Positions 44,316 to 54,239 of a stretch of 64,000 bases of DNA are shown here, one piece after another. Numbering within the stretch: position 1 is the first letter of the stretch; every line of letters begins with the position of its first letter. The stretch is from Pseudovirgaria hyperparasitica (lineage: Eukaryota > Ascomycota > Dothideomycetes > Acrospermales > Acrospermaceae): the NCBI RefSeq assembly GCF_010093815.1, contig NW_022985553.1:251511-315510 (forward strand), in the 5' to 3' direction. Under the pieces are notes generated by a model. It was not told where the DNA came from. It did not search any database and worked only from the letters and a program-made list of their open reading frames with translations. Made by a program: the position numbers and the translations under genes.

Positions 44316-46639
44316 ATGAAACAGCGGGGCTCCCTCGTCTTTGTCTCAACAACATCTACGACAACGACCACCTCACTCCGTTCATCATCACCACATCCAT
44401 CGTCAACCCGACCGCGACTCACCTTCCCCGATATGTATCCCCGTCCAGATTTTGAGCGAACGGGCCTGCGCTGGCAGTCCTTGAATGGAGACTGGGACTT
44501 TCTCTTCGACGACGAGGACGTCGGCCAGAAGGATCGCTGGTTCGATCTGGGTCTGCCCGCCTACGTTGACTTGACGGGCATTGGGGCCTCAAATGACAGT
44601 CAGTTCTCCGAAAGCGAGTCCATCACTCGCAAGATCACAGACGGCACGCAGAGCGCCATCGAAGGCAACTTCAAATCGCAAAAGTCCGCCGTCACCAGGA
44701 ACAGTCTGCAAACGATCAAAGTGCCGTTCGTCTTCCAGTCGCCTGCATCGGGCCTCAACGAGCGCGGCGTCCATGAAGTCATGTGGTATCAGCGCGAAAT
44801 CACCCCTCCGATCAGCGAGGACGAGATCAAGTCCGGCGACAGGCTCCTGTTGCGCTTCGGCGCCGTCGACTACGACGCCAAGGTCTGGGTAGCTGGCCAG
44901 TATGTCGGCGGTCATCGCGGCGGCCATGTCCCGTTCGACCTCGACATCACCGATGCAGTCGCCTCGTCCGACGCGAACGCGCCCGTCCCCATCATCGTGC
45001 GTGTCTACGACTCGGCGTACGATCTGACCCAGCCGCGTGGGAAGCAGTACTGGGGTGCCAAACCCGAGAGCATATTCTACACGCCCTCAGGGGGGATCTG
45101 GCAGAATGTATGGCTCGAGACCGTCACCTCGTCGAGAATTGCAGACAGCTCCAACGGCACCGTCATCCGCTCCAACGACATTGATAGTGGGAAGCTGCAC
45201 GCCTCGATCGCTGTCGCCGGTCGCAAGGCGGGGTTCCCCTACCATGTTGAGATTGAGGCATCTCTCGCAGGAGTCCCGGTGTCGAAATCTGAAGCGCTCA
45301 AATTGCCGCGTGAGAAGGACAATGTTGAGGGTACATTGAGCCTACGCCTGTCGGGAGAGCAGATCTCCAAGCTACCAGAGACCCTTACCAGCTCAGCCCC
45401 GCTTGACGATGCCCGGGCGTGGAAGGATGGCGTTGCTTTGTGGTCGCCAGAGTTTCCATCGCTCTACGACCTGACCATCCGGCTGTTCGATGACTCGGGG
45501 GAGACCAAGCTGATTGACGAAGTCAAGACTACCACAGGCATGCGGTCGCTCGACTGGACCAGCGGCAACGGCGCGCTAAACCTGAACGGCAGGCCGTACT
45601 TTCAAGCCCTCTGTCTCGACCAGGGATACTGGCCAGACACGTTCATGACACCGCCATCCCCGGAGAGCCTCAAGGCCGATATAGAGCTGGCCAAGGCCAT
45701 GGGCTTCAACGGCTGCCGCAAGCACCAGAAGGTCGAGGACCCCATCTTCATGTACTGGGCCGACCGTCTGGGCTACCTCGTCTGGGGCGAGATGGCCAAC
45801 GCATACCAGTTCAGCGCCCAGTACGTCGACCGCTTCAACCAGGAATGGCTCGAGTCGGTCAAGCGCGACATCAACCATCCCAGCATCGTGACCTGGACGC
45901 CCGTCAACGAGAGCTGGGGCTACACCGACCTGCAAGCCAACCTCGAGCAAAGAAACCACATCCGCTCCCTCTACTACCAGACAAAGTAAGCACACCCTCC
46001 CCTCAGCCCCCCTTATTCTTCTTAACACCCCTCCTCAACAGAACCCTCGACCCATCCCGTCCAATCAACGACAACTGCGGCTGGCAACACGTCCTCACCG
46101 ACCTCTCCACCTTCCACGACTACTCCGACTCGCCCGCCCTCGCAGAAACATGCTCCTCCCTCGCCGGCATCTTCAGCCCCAAAGCCAACCGCCCCGTCTG
46201 GCTCCCCGCCATCCCGCCCCACGACCCAGGCTCCGCCCACGTCCCCGGCGCCCCCATCATCTGCACCGAATTCGGCGGCGTCAACATCGCGCCCGCCAAG
46301 GGCGCAGAGGACAAGGAGTGGGGCTACACCACCGCCGCCGACCCCAGCGACCTGCTTGCGCGGATTGAGAAACTCGTCCTTGCTGTTGTCGAGGGCGGGC
46401 ATTGTTCTGGCTTTGTGTGGACGCAGCTGTGAGTAGGCTTCTGGTCTTGTGATGCGTGGACTGAACTGAACTGAACTGACATTCTTGTGTGTGTGTGTGT
46501 GTGCAGGTCGGATATCGAGCAGGAGACGAATGGGCTCTATGCGTTTGATCGGACGCCCAAGTTGCCGGCTGCGGAGGTGAGGGCTGTTATGGAGAGGGCG
46601 CTGGGGGTGTTTTATGGGAACTCCAAGGAGGTGGCGTAG
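44316..46639 (+). CDS. Glycoside hydrolase family 2, intracellular
   Basis: Exons 44316-45985, 46042-46428 and 46507-46639 give 729 residues. A second in-frame ATG at 44433 gives 690 residues and removes a Ser/Thr-rich leader, so the start is uncertain. The N-terminal sugar-binding and immunoglobulin-like domains contain RWQSLNGDWDF and NVWLETV. The (beta/alpha)8 barrel contains GMRSLDW, NGRPYFQ and GFNGCRKHQK. The catalytic acid/base is Glu532 in PVNESWG, and the nucleophile is Glu633 in CTEFGG, both as in GH2. There is no signal peptide, so it should act inside the cell, perhaps on imported or internal glycosides; beta-galactosidase, glucuronidase or mannosidase activity cannot be separated by eye. 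The third exon is reached through an intron ending in an 18-base TG tract. Confidence 0.9.
46486..46503. repeat. (TG)n tract adjoining a 3' splice site
   Basis: Nine TG units followed directly by CAG, the acceptor of the last GH2 intron. It serves in place of a pyrimidine tract. Confidence 0.9.
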
Positions 46640-48012
46640 GGGTCTCACCGTGGATGCTGTTGGACGGTGTATGAGCGTGCTGTACTGTGTATAGTCTATC
46701 AGAGACGCAGATATATAGACTCACCGAACGTTCATGACCACCCGACATAGCTCCTATGCCCATCTAAGTGCACTAGTTGTGGATAGCGTATACCTCTGAC
46801 AAAGAGAAATCCGGACCACCCGTACACGTGCTATGTCTAAGATATATGCCCGCATGGCACAGAATATCGAAACCCCAAATTCGACCCTCTTCCCTACCCA
46901 CACAGATATACATCGATATCCACCATCTTCGCCGCCAGAACTAAAGACACAGCAGCACCCAAAACAAACCACACATGATACACTCCTCAAGCCCTCTCAT
47001 CATCACACGTCTTCACAGTATTTCTATACACACACATATACATACATACACTGCAATCAGGAGCCATGTGGGAGATTCGTCCTCATACGTGCGTCTGGCG
47101 CGATGTATATAAGGTTTGTTTAGAAAATGGAGGTTGATGGGCTGAGTTAGGGGCTGGGTGTGGAGGTTTATGTTTGTATCGTCTCCGTCCCCGTGTGCTG
47201 TGTGTGGTGTGGTATGGTGCGCGAGGTGTGCGGTGTGGTATGGTGCGTGAGGTGTGGGTTCGAAGGAAGGGGGATATGTGTTGAGGACTGGTTAGGGATG
47301 GGGAGAGCGCGATCGAGAGCGAGGGTGGGGATGTGGTGTCTGAGTGGTTGCGTGCGAGGGTACTTAAAGACGCGAGGATTGATGGAGAGGAGTAGGAGGA
47401 GAGTGGAGAGCGGATTGGAGGAGTAGGGGGATGTATCCGTGTGTTGGGGATGGGTTAGGGATTGGGGCAAGGTGGTGATGCTGGCTGGTGCTTAGGTTAG
47501 GATTGCGAGGGAGGAGGTGCAGTCGATATAGCATCGTGAGCTAAGGGGAGGTTTAGTTTGTGAGGTCGACGCGGCGTGAATTTCATTGCTGCTTTACTTT
47601 AAGCAGATGGAGGGTGTGATGGGTTGGGATGCTTGGTCGTAGGTATGCGAGCATGCGTGAGCGTTTAGGAGGGGAGTGAGTTGTGGAATTCATGGTATTC
47701 ACGTGCGATCCGGCGAAAGGCCGACAAGGCGTTATGATGCTCAGGACTAAGCGAGGTACTGTTGGTCCTCGAGACGGTCATGGGTGGAGTTGAAGCATTG
47801 TGTCGGATGACTTCATCCACCTGGATCCGATTAGTGAATCACATGTACCTGACTAAGAAAGTAGGGACCTGGCAGTGTTGATTGGGAGAGTGTCGGGAGG
47901 CACACGATAGACACCCAGGGCAGCGACCGGACATAATAAGCGTAAACGAGAACGAAAAGAACAGGAAGCTGTATGATATGTACTCGCTTTGAAGTTGAAA
48001 TAAAAGACAAGC
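46640..48012. other. Intergenic region
   Basis: About 1.4 kb without a supported gene. G-rich, with GTGTGGTATGGTGCG direct repeats at about 47205-47250. Confidence 0.5.
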
Positions 48013-49486
48013 CTAATCCCTGAAAAGAAATGCTGCAGACAGGGTCCTGCTCTCCGACACCCAAGGGTCTATGATATCTTGCTCAAACCGCATGCATCCC
48101 TGGATGTAAGACGCCTTGCCCTGTCTGCTATATGAACTGTTGTTACCTGCGCAGACTCTGGTAAGCCAACGGACCACCGGGTCGATAGAAAACCGGAGCC
48201 TTACATCTATCCCATAGAGCAGTCCAGATCCCCTCACAATCCGGTGAGCCAGGGTCAAAGTCGCTGTTGTTCAAAGTACAGCCTGGTAGCCAGCTCGATT
48301 GTTGAGTGTAAGAGAGATCCGGATGGTTCACGTAATCCATCTGAAGTCTCCATGCTCTTGACTGCAAAACTTCATCGGCGCCACCTGGTCGTATCAACCG
48401 CTCTTCTTTCGGAACTTGGGCTCTCTGCTGACATGCAGACCTTGTTAAGTTTCTAGCGTCCTGTCGTGTCAGGGTGATGTTGTAAGTGCTTGGTCGGCAT
48501 GACCATCGGGGGTCCGGGTTTGTAGTACACTCGGGGTGGTAGGAGTATTCGATACATCCGCGTGACAGTGTGCCGCCTATCATCATGAGTTTGGTGGTAG
48601 GACGAGATAATCCGGGGTCTGGTAGTTACCGTGGCCACCATTCGTACTTGAATGCAGAATCTTGTAAGCCGCCACGCAGCTATCTCCGCCTATCTCAAAT
48701 CGAGTCCCGTATTTGGTACCGAAGCTGTCGCCTAGGTGCGGATTGCCGATTCCGCCACAGTCCTTTTTCCACGCCAGTTCAAGGACGTGCCGGAGCCCGT
48801 ATTCATGATCCAGAACCGTGGTGAATCGGGATTCAGGGATGAGGATTGGGAACGTCGTAGGGTCGGACCCGCAGGCGCTTTGGGTGAATAGTTGAAAACG
48901 AGGTGACGGGAGACCTGCATTGCAAGGCCCATCAGGGTTGAAGTGCTCCTGTAGACAGTCGGGGTGATAAGTGAAATTGAGTCCGCCTGTCGAGAGAAGA
49001 CCTCCTACGCCTTGGTAGCATATCCGTGCAAAGACAACAGCATGACCGTGGACGTACCCCTCCCACCGTTCGGACCTGTGAGACGTCAGCAAGCCGAGCC
49101 ACTGCCATTTCATCGTAAGACTTACATCCACTCATCAGCCTCCGAACACTACTCAGACAAGAATCTCGAGTTAGGAGCACAGGGGTCCCACAGTCCGACC
49201 CAGGAAGCACACGAAATGTATGAGCTATGCCCGCAGAGTCTTTCGTGAATTCATCATGGTACATGCGCGTTACGGGCTTGGTGATTTGGACTGCAACATC
49301 GGTACAGAATTGTTCTGCATAAGCGCCGAGGCCCTGGACGTCCGGAGATCCCTCGCAGCGTTGCGGAGCATCGCATTGCAGGATTTCAGTCATGTTCGGA
49401 TTACATCTGCGTTCCATCATGGAGTATGCTGTAGTGTAACAAAGCACACTCATATAAACCGTGAGCTTGAACATCAGGCACGCCAT
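48013..49486 (-). CDS. Secreted protein of three repeats, unknown function
   Basis: Five exons, 49486-49126, 49075-49058, 49004-48630, 48576-48205 and 48146-48013, give 419 residues. All introns are 50-58 nt and GT..AG. A signal peptide (MACLMFKLTVYMSVLCYTTA) is followed by three units spaced 125 and 129 residues apart. Each has a Cys (about 111, 236, 365) starting a helix-like stretch (DSCLSSVRRLMSG, DSCVAAYKILHSS, PDCEGIWTALWDR). Each then has a Gly-rich turn and a [G]GC/GG[IML]x[YF] strand: GGLNFTYHPDC, RGCIEYSYHPEC, QGCMRFEQDI. Units 1 and 2 share an NGGxGG turn and YHP(D/E)C. Phase-1 introns split the same Cys codon (T|GT) in units 1 and 3, and sit in the same Gly turn in units 1 and 2. 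The second exon is 18 nt. The Cys pattern resembles motifs in other fungal secreted proteins; I know no function. Confidence 0.7.
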
Positions 49487-51819
49487 CAGGAGGTTAGCAG
49501 TGCTGGTTGCGAAAACGTTGGAACAGTAGAGGGAAACTCCAAGATACTTGGGGTGAAACGAAGTGATATTCGAGGAATTGATCACATTGCATCAAGCTTG
49601 GTGCCACTAATTGACTTGGAATGTAGTTTGAGACGCATTTGAGTCTGATATCTGCCAGTTCCTTGACAGGACCGAGTACGGGTGGTTTTGAAACATCATA
49701 TAGTCCTCTGTTTGTAATGCAGCCGTTCAGCAGCCAGCGAGCACCGGGATTAGGATGACTGAACTCTAGCCAGGATGCTACAATGAGCGCCACTTGCGGT
49801 GCCATGAGATAGCAAGGCTGGGCAAAGATATAAGAAACTCCCCTTGCGTCGAGATGCCTCTTTCACTGTGCCACCGCCCAGGAATGCTAGCGTGTGAACG
49901 TAGTTGGCCGCTTGCACCTCCAAACTCGAATGGTAGCACAAGGACTTACAAAGTACGATCATATGGTGAGTATATACCGATTGTTATGTCTGTGCGAGTT
50001 GTCCTGTGTCGGTTCCTATCGCCTTGCTAGCATGTCCTGGAAATGGTTCAGTCAGCTTCTCCAGTATTGATACCGGCGGAAAAGAGAGGTCTAACTCCAA
50101 GTCCGGGTCGATTCAGGTAGTATTTGGCGAAATAGGAATATGAATAGTGTTGTCTTGGGAGTCATTGCCAGAGCGACGAGGTTCTCGAGGTAAATGCTAT
50201 CCCAAATGAAACGTGAGCCTAGCAATGTCGATGAAGTCAGCGCCATCATCAAAGATAACGATAAATATCACCACATCAGCCACCTTATTACAGCTGCAAT
50301 CAGTTCTTGGTCGTTGTGGTGTGACAAGTGCTTATAATACCGAAGCAGATATGTGTCAATGTGCGGTCCAAAGTAACCCCTGGTTATGCCTTGACTTACA
50401 CACTACTTGTTTCTTTAAAGGTAATAAAGATGTAGGTCTTGTCTACTTTTGCGACGCCTTCTGCCTTTCTTAGACTTGCAGCAGCTATTACCTCCTGAAA
50501 TTTGACTGCAAGAAGAGCAGATGATACTTACATGATGCTCTTCGGGATCGGCCAACAAGGCTCTCTGTCAGGAACATACGCCATGTTATGACTGGTCTTG
50601 GTCTTTTCCGCAGCTTCGACCAATCAAGTTGGGCATGGGCGAGAGTTTCAAAATGTGTGAGCGGAGAAAATGTGTGGCATGGCCGCAATTCCTAGTATTC
50701 TGGGATCATCCTGGGACATCGAATGCGTCCCTTAATCTTCGCTCATGACGCCGCACTAACGACGCCGCACTAACGATGCCACAATCTTCTATGCCATAAC
50801 ATGATAATGGATCGAGACTTTATTCGATAGTTGTAATCATTGTGATTTGTGGGTACGTCGCCATATAACGCTTCAACACCTAAGATTATAGCGAGCCTGT
50901 CCAATGTTAGTGACGCAAGTCAAGATAGTGCCACTTCAAACGAATGACCCAGGTAGTCGGTGCTTGTCAATTTCGAACAACTCATGCGAGGTCCCTCTAA
51001 CGCTGTCAACCGTAGTATTGGTAAAGTGGTGCAAAATGCCAGGCGATCACACTGACCTTCTGGTCCTGTTGTGATCATACAAGGTCTGTGTAAAGGGTTA
51101 GACTTCTCCCGGTACAGAACAAGTCTAAGATACAACACGTTCCTGGGCAGGACTCGTCACAATCGATGGACAGTCCAAGAGACTGGCAGTGTCGCACATA
51201 CAATTGATGAGCGAACGTTCCATAAAAGTCTGAGGTCGCGTTTTTCCATTTTGAAATAGTTGTGCATTTGGAGCTAAGTCTGTTTCGTGACTAGCGTAGG
51301 CAATCCTTGTGGGGCGGGGATGTCCGGTGGGAACACGATTAATTACTCATTACAACAGGCGTCTACCTACTAATTACTTGTCTGCAACGTATGGAATGAA
51401 AAATGCTGCTCGGCCACCATCAATCAAGATCTCACGATTCATAATATGAACCATGAGACCCTGCTCTCAAGGACATCTGATGTCCAGTTCTCGCGTTGCC
51501 TTGTGTATCGTCGCATATGGATATTCTCAGTCTGCGATTCGATGAATTATGTCTCAATTCCGTAGCGTCGATATCTGCTTACGTGTGCTTATGGAGAAGT
51601 CGATCTTCGCTGTCTATTATAACATGGCCCAGATCTATTGGCATACAGCCTTGGCGTGGAAAACTGCTGGCCTCGAAAGCATCAGCCGAGCAAGGAGAGG
51701 CTGATCATACGAGGGATTAAAATACCCCTCGTATTTAAGATGACGTGACAATCTATGGTACGCCAGATACTTCTATAACGTTCATCTTCCACAGCTCGAC
51801 GCGAGTATCACCACTGACA
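49487..51819. other. Unresolved region and left border of the cluster
   Basis: A minus-strand frame at 49494-49805 (ALIVASWLEFSHPNPGARW) and hydrophobic fragments near 50210-50290 on the same strand do not assemble into a gene that I recognise and may be remnants. The rest has only short frames. A direct GACGCCGCACTAAC duplicate lies at about 50749-50775. The promoter of the methyltransferase, with its inverted repeat, is at the right end. Confidence 0.4.
51707..51748. promoter_or_regulatory. Inverted repeat plus TGACGTGA upstream of methyltransferase
   Basis: ATACGAGGG (51707-51715) and its exact reverse complement CCCTCGTAT (51726-51734) are separated by ten A/T-rich bases. TGACGTGA, a CRE/bZIP-like element, starts at 51741, and the methyltransferase ATG is 72 bases further on. 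The arrangement looks like a dimeric operator next to an activator site. Which protein binds is unknown. Confidence 0.45.
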
Positions 51820-52650
51820 ATGGCGGTCACTGAAATTGTTGCTGATGCTTGGGGCAAGACTGGATCTGGTTATGCTAACGTCACGGAGAAAACCACTGCC
51901 AAGGCTGCACTGCGGCTCATACAAGAGCTCGAAACCCTCAAGCCTTTGTCCATTGCGAACGGCATTGTACTCGACAACGGATGTGGAACAGGAGCCACCG
52001 CCATGGCAGTCCGATATCAATCAGCAGATATCCCAATATTGGCCACCGATATCAGTCCTGGCATGCTCGACATCCTTGACAAGAGAGAAATTCCTGGAAT
52101 CCGTACCCGCGTCGCCGACGCGCTCGATCTCAGCGTTTTGGAAGAAGATGGTGTCGACAATCATTTCAGCCATGTGCTGAGTACATTCATGATCCAATTC
52201 ACACCGGATGCCACGAAGGCTGTAGCAGAGATGTATCGCGTCTTACAGCCTGGAGGAGCTTTTGGTCTTGCGACATGGATTGAGGTGGAAATCGTTACCA
52301 AAATCAATGAGGCAGGCAAAGCACTCGAGCCTCAGTGGAAAGCCCCTAACATGTTTGCTTCGAATTGGCCCACGACCGTTTCTGAGGTCCAAGTAAAAAT
52401 GGAAGAGCTTGGATTCGTCGACATCCATACGAACGTGACTCGCGCTGACCTGGACTCTCCGTTGGAACTCTTACTCGATTACACATATAACGGAAACCAC
52501 CCGAGTGCTGTTGAGCAGATCAGGTATTGGGAGGAGCAAGGCAGACTGAAGGATTTCAAGGCCGTGTATGAGAGAAGTTTAGGAAACCTGTACGCAAAGG
52601 GACACAGATTGTCACTTCGATATATGCTCACTACCGCACGAAAGCCCTAG
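51820..52650 (+). CDS. Class I SAM-dependent methyltransferase
   Basis: One exon, 276 residues from the ATG at 51820. An upstream in-frame extension lacks family character and would run through the promoter element. Motif I, LDNGCGTGA at 51-59, binds S-adenosylmethionine. ATDISPGMLDIL carries the acidic residue (Asp) that contacts the ribose. RVADALDL and YRVLQPGGAFGLATW are motifs II and III of small-molecule (UbiE/type 11-like) methyltransferases. The acceptor is not evident. It converges on the MDR reductase gene, with only 125 bases between the stops. Its position fits methylation of an oxygen or nitrogen on a pathway intermediate (inference). Confidence 0.9.
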   Translation: MAVTEIVADAWGKTGSGYANVTEKTTAKAALRLIQELETLKPLSIANGIVLDNGCGTGATAMAVRYQSADIPILATDISPGMLDILDKREIPGIRTRVADALDLSVLEEDGVDNHFSHVLSTFMIQFTPDATKAVAEMYRVLQPGGAFGLATWIEVEIVTKINEAGKALEPQWKAPNMFASNWPTTVSEVQVKMEELGFVDIHTNVTRADLDSPLELLLDYTYNGNHPSAVEQIRYWEEQGRLKDFKAVYERSLGNLYAKGHRLSLRYMLTTARKP

Positions 52651-52775
52651 TAAGCACTAAGATAGTCCAAGAATCTTCATACTGCTACTCTGACGACGAG
52701 ATCTACAATGACAGAGCGTGCTTACTACGAAGCCATAAGAGAGAACGACTTGCACTTCTTCTTTCTGGCCGGAGC

Positions 52776-53888
52776 TTAAAGTTCCACGACCAGCTTTGTT
52801 GCACTAACACCCGCTTTGCACTTCTGTAGTGCCTCATCAATAGACTCCAATCCCACACCGACGACACTCGGAGGAGGTAAGCATTGCAGCTTCCCAGATT
52901 CCAATGCCCCTGTAACATAATCCTGCCAAACAGGCGTTGCGATATCATTGACTGCAAAGATCATTCCAGCCTCCACGTCTTTCGGGATGTTCGGCGGCGG
53001 CGGATGAACACATGCCAAATGTCCTCCACCTAGTTTCTCCAGAATGACCAGGTCATCTTTGTACGTCTCGAATGTAGATACGGCGTCGAATATTCCAATA
53101 AAGGATTCGGGAGACCCCTTGACAGCTGCAACGACATCTTCTACGAATGACCCATCATGATAATCGAAGACGTCTTTAGCACCGCATGATCGGCATAATT
53201 CAAAGTTCTTCTTGCTAGCGATAGCTATGACTCGCACTCCTGCTGCATTGGCAAGCTGAGTTGTCATGCTCCCAACAGATGATGAGCCGCCGTAGACAAC
53301 AAGGGTTTTGGTCATAGGTTTCGCAGTCAACGATGGATACGGGAGTCGTAGCGCCGGTGTTTGTATACCTGGCATAGCAAATCCAGGCTTATCGAGCGAA
53401 AGGGCGCAGACCGCTGCTTCAAGGGCGAAAGGTACGACGACGCCAGATGTGAACGAGATTTGTGGCGGCAGAATGGCTGCTTTGGTGGCCAGGACGATAC
53501 AGTACTGGGCGTATGCTCCGTCTTGAGGACGACCGGTCACCAGGCTGACTGCATGGCTATGCGGAACTTGTCAGTCGTTGTGCTATCCGAAAGAGAAGTC
53601 CTTGTGGAAAGAGGAATGACTTTACCCAATGACACGATCTCCCCTCTTGAAGCGACCTTGAGCTTCGGAGCCGACTTGATGGACAACACCCGCCACATCG
53701 CATCCGAAAATTGTAGGCCACTGCTGGACAAAAACGCCAGAGTCTTGCATATGGCAGTCTAAGGGGTTGATAGCAACAGCGTGGTTATGAATCACAAGCT
53801 CGTTCGAGCCGGCAATAGGCATTGGCGCATCCGACACTGACAGAGGAGCTCCAGCTTTCTTGAGCCATGCAGCTTTGTTGGTTGTCAT
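52776..53888 (-). CDS. Zinc-free MDR reductase (enoyl/quinone-reductase-like)
   Basis: Exons 53888-53626 and 53556-52776 (69-nt intron) give 347 residues. The N-terminal GroES-like fold shows HAVAINPLDCHMQDSG and PTIFGCDVAGVV. The zinc-binding Cys/His-Glu residues of true alcohol dehydrogenases are absent. The NADPH-binding loop VVYGGSSSVGS at about 174-184 is typical of fungal trans-acting enoyl reductases and related oxidoreductases found in metabolite clusters. GAKDVFDYHD follows, as in the family. It would reduce an activated double bond or carbonyl in the cytosol. It is transcribed away from the OrsD-like gene from a shared roughly 350-base region. There is no PKS in the window for it to partner with, so a role on an isocyanide intermediate is possible but unproven. 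Confidence 0.88.
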
Positions 53889-54239
53889 CTTGAAAGGTAT
53901 TATGGAATATTGGACCGATTCGAGAGGTTTGGCGTAAGACTGAGTGGAGGACTATAACATTGTGCATTATGCATAGGATACAAGGCCATATATATGCCTC
54001 GATCTTCATTAGTGAGCTCCTAAGCTACAATCCCGGTATTTGGAAATCTGATATCGAAGTCTGTCTTGTTAGCTGCCTGTGTACGGAATTCAAGTATGGG
54101 AATCCAAAATCCTTGCTTACGTTCCCGCTACTGAACAATCAGCCGCGGTAGAACTAACCTTGAATAGGAAAGTAGTGCGACACCACGTAAAGTGGTCAGT
54201 CATCAAACTCAGTCGTCACTGACATCTTCCCACTCACCG
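53889..54239. promoter_or_regulatory. Shared promoter of the reductase and OrsD-like genes
   Basis: A 351-base divergent intergenic region. It contains a CCGCGG palindrome at 54143-54148, a TATATATG stretch near 53990 and a TGCATTATGCAT palindrome near 53963. I cannot assign binding proteins. Confidence 0.45.

Noticed and set aside
48143-48204. Ending the three-repeat secreted protein at the stop at 48143
   Set aside because: A GTAAGG donor at 48204 in the same codon position as the unit-1 intron joins to 48146 and restores the unit-3 strand motif, so the stop lies in an intron.
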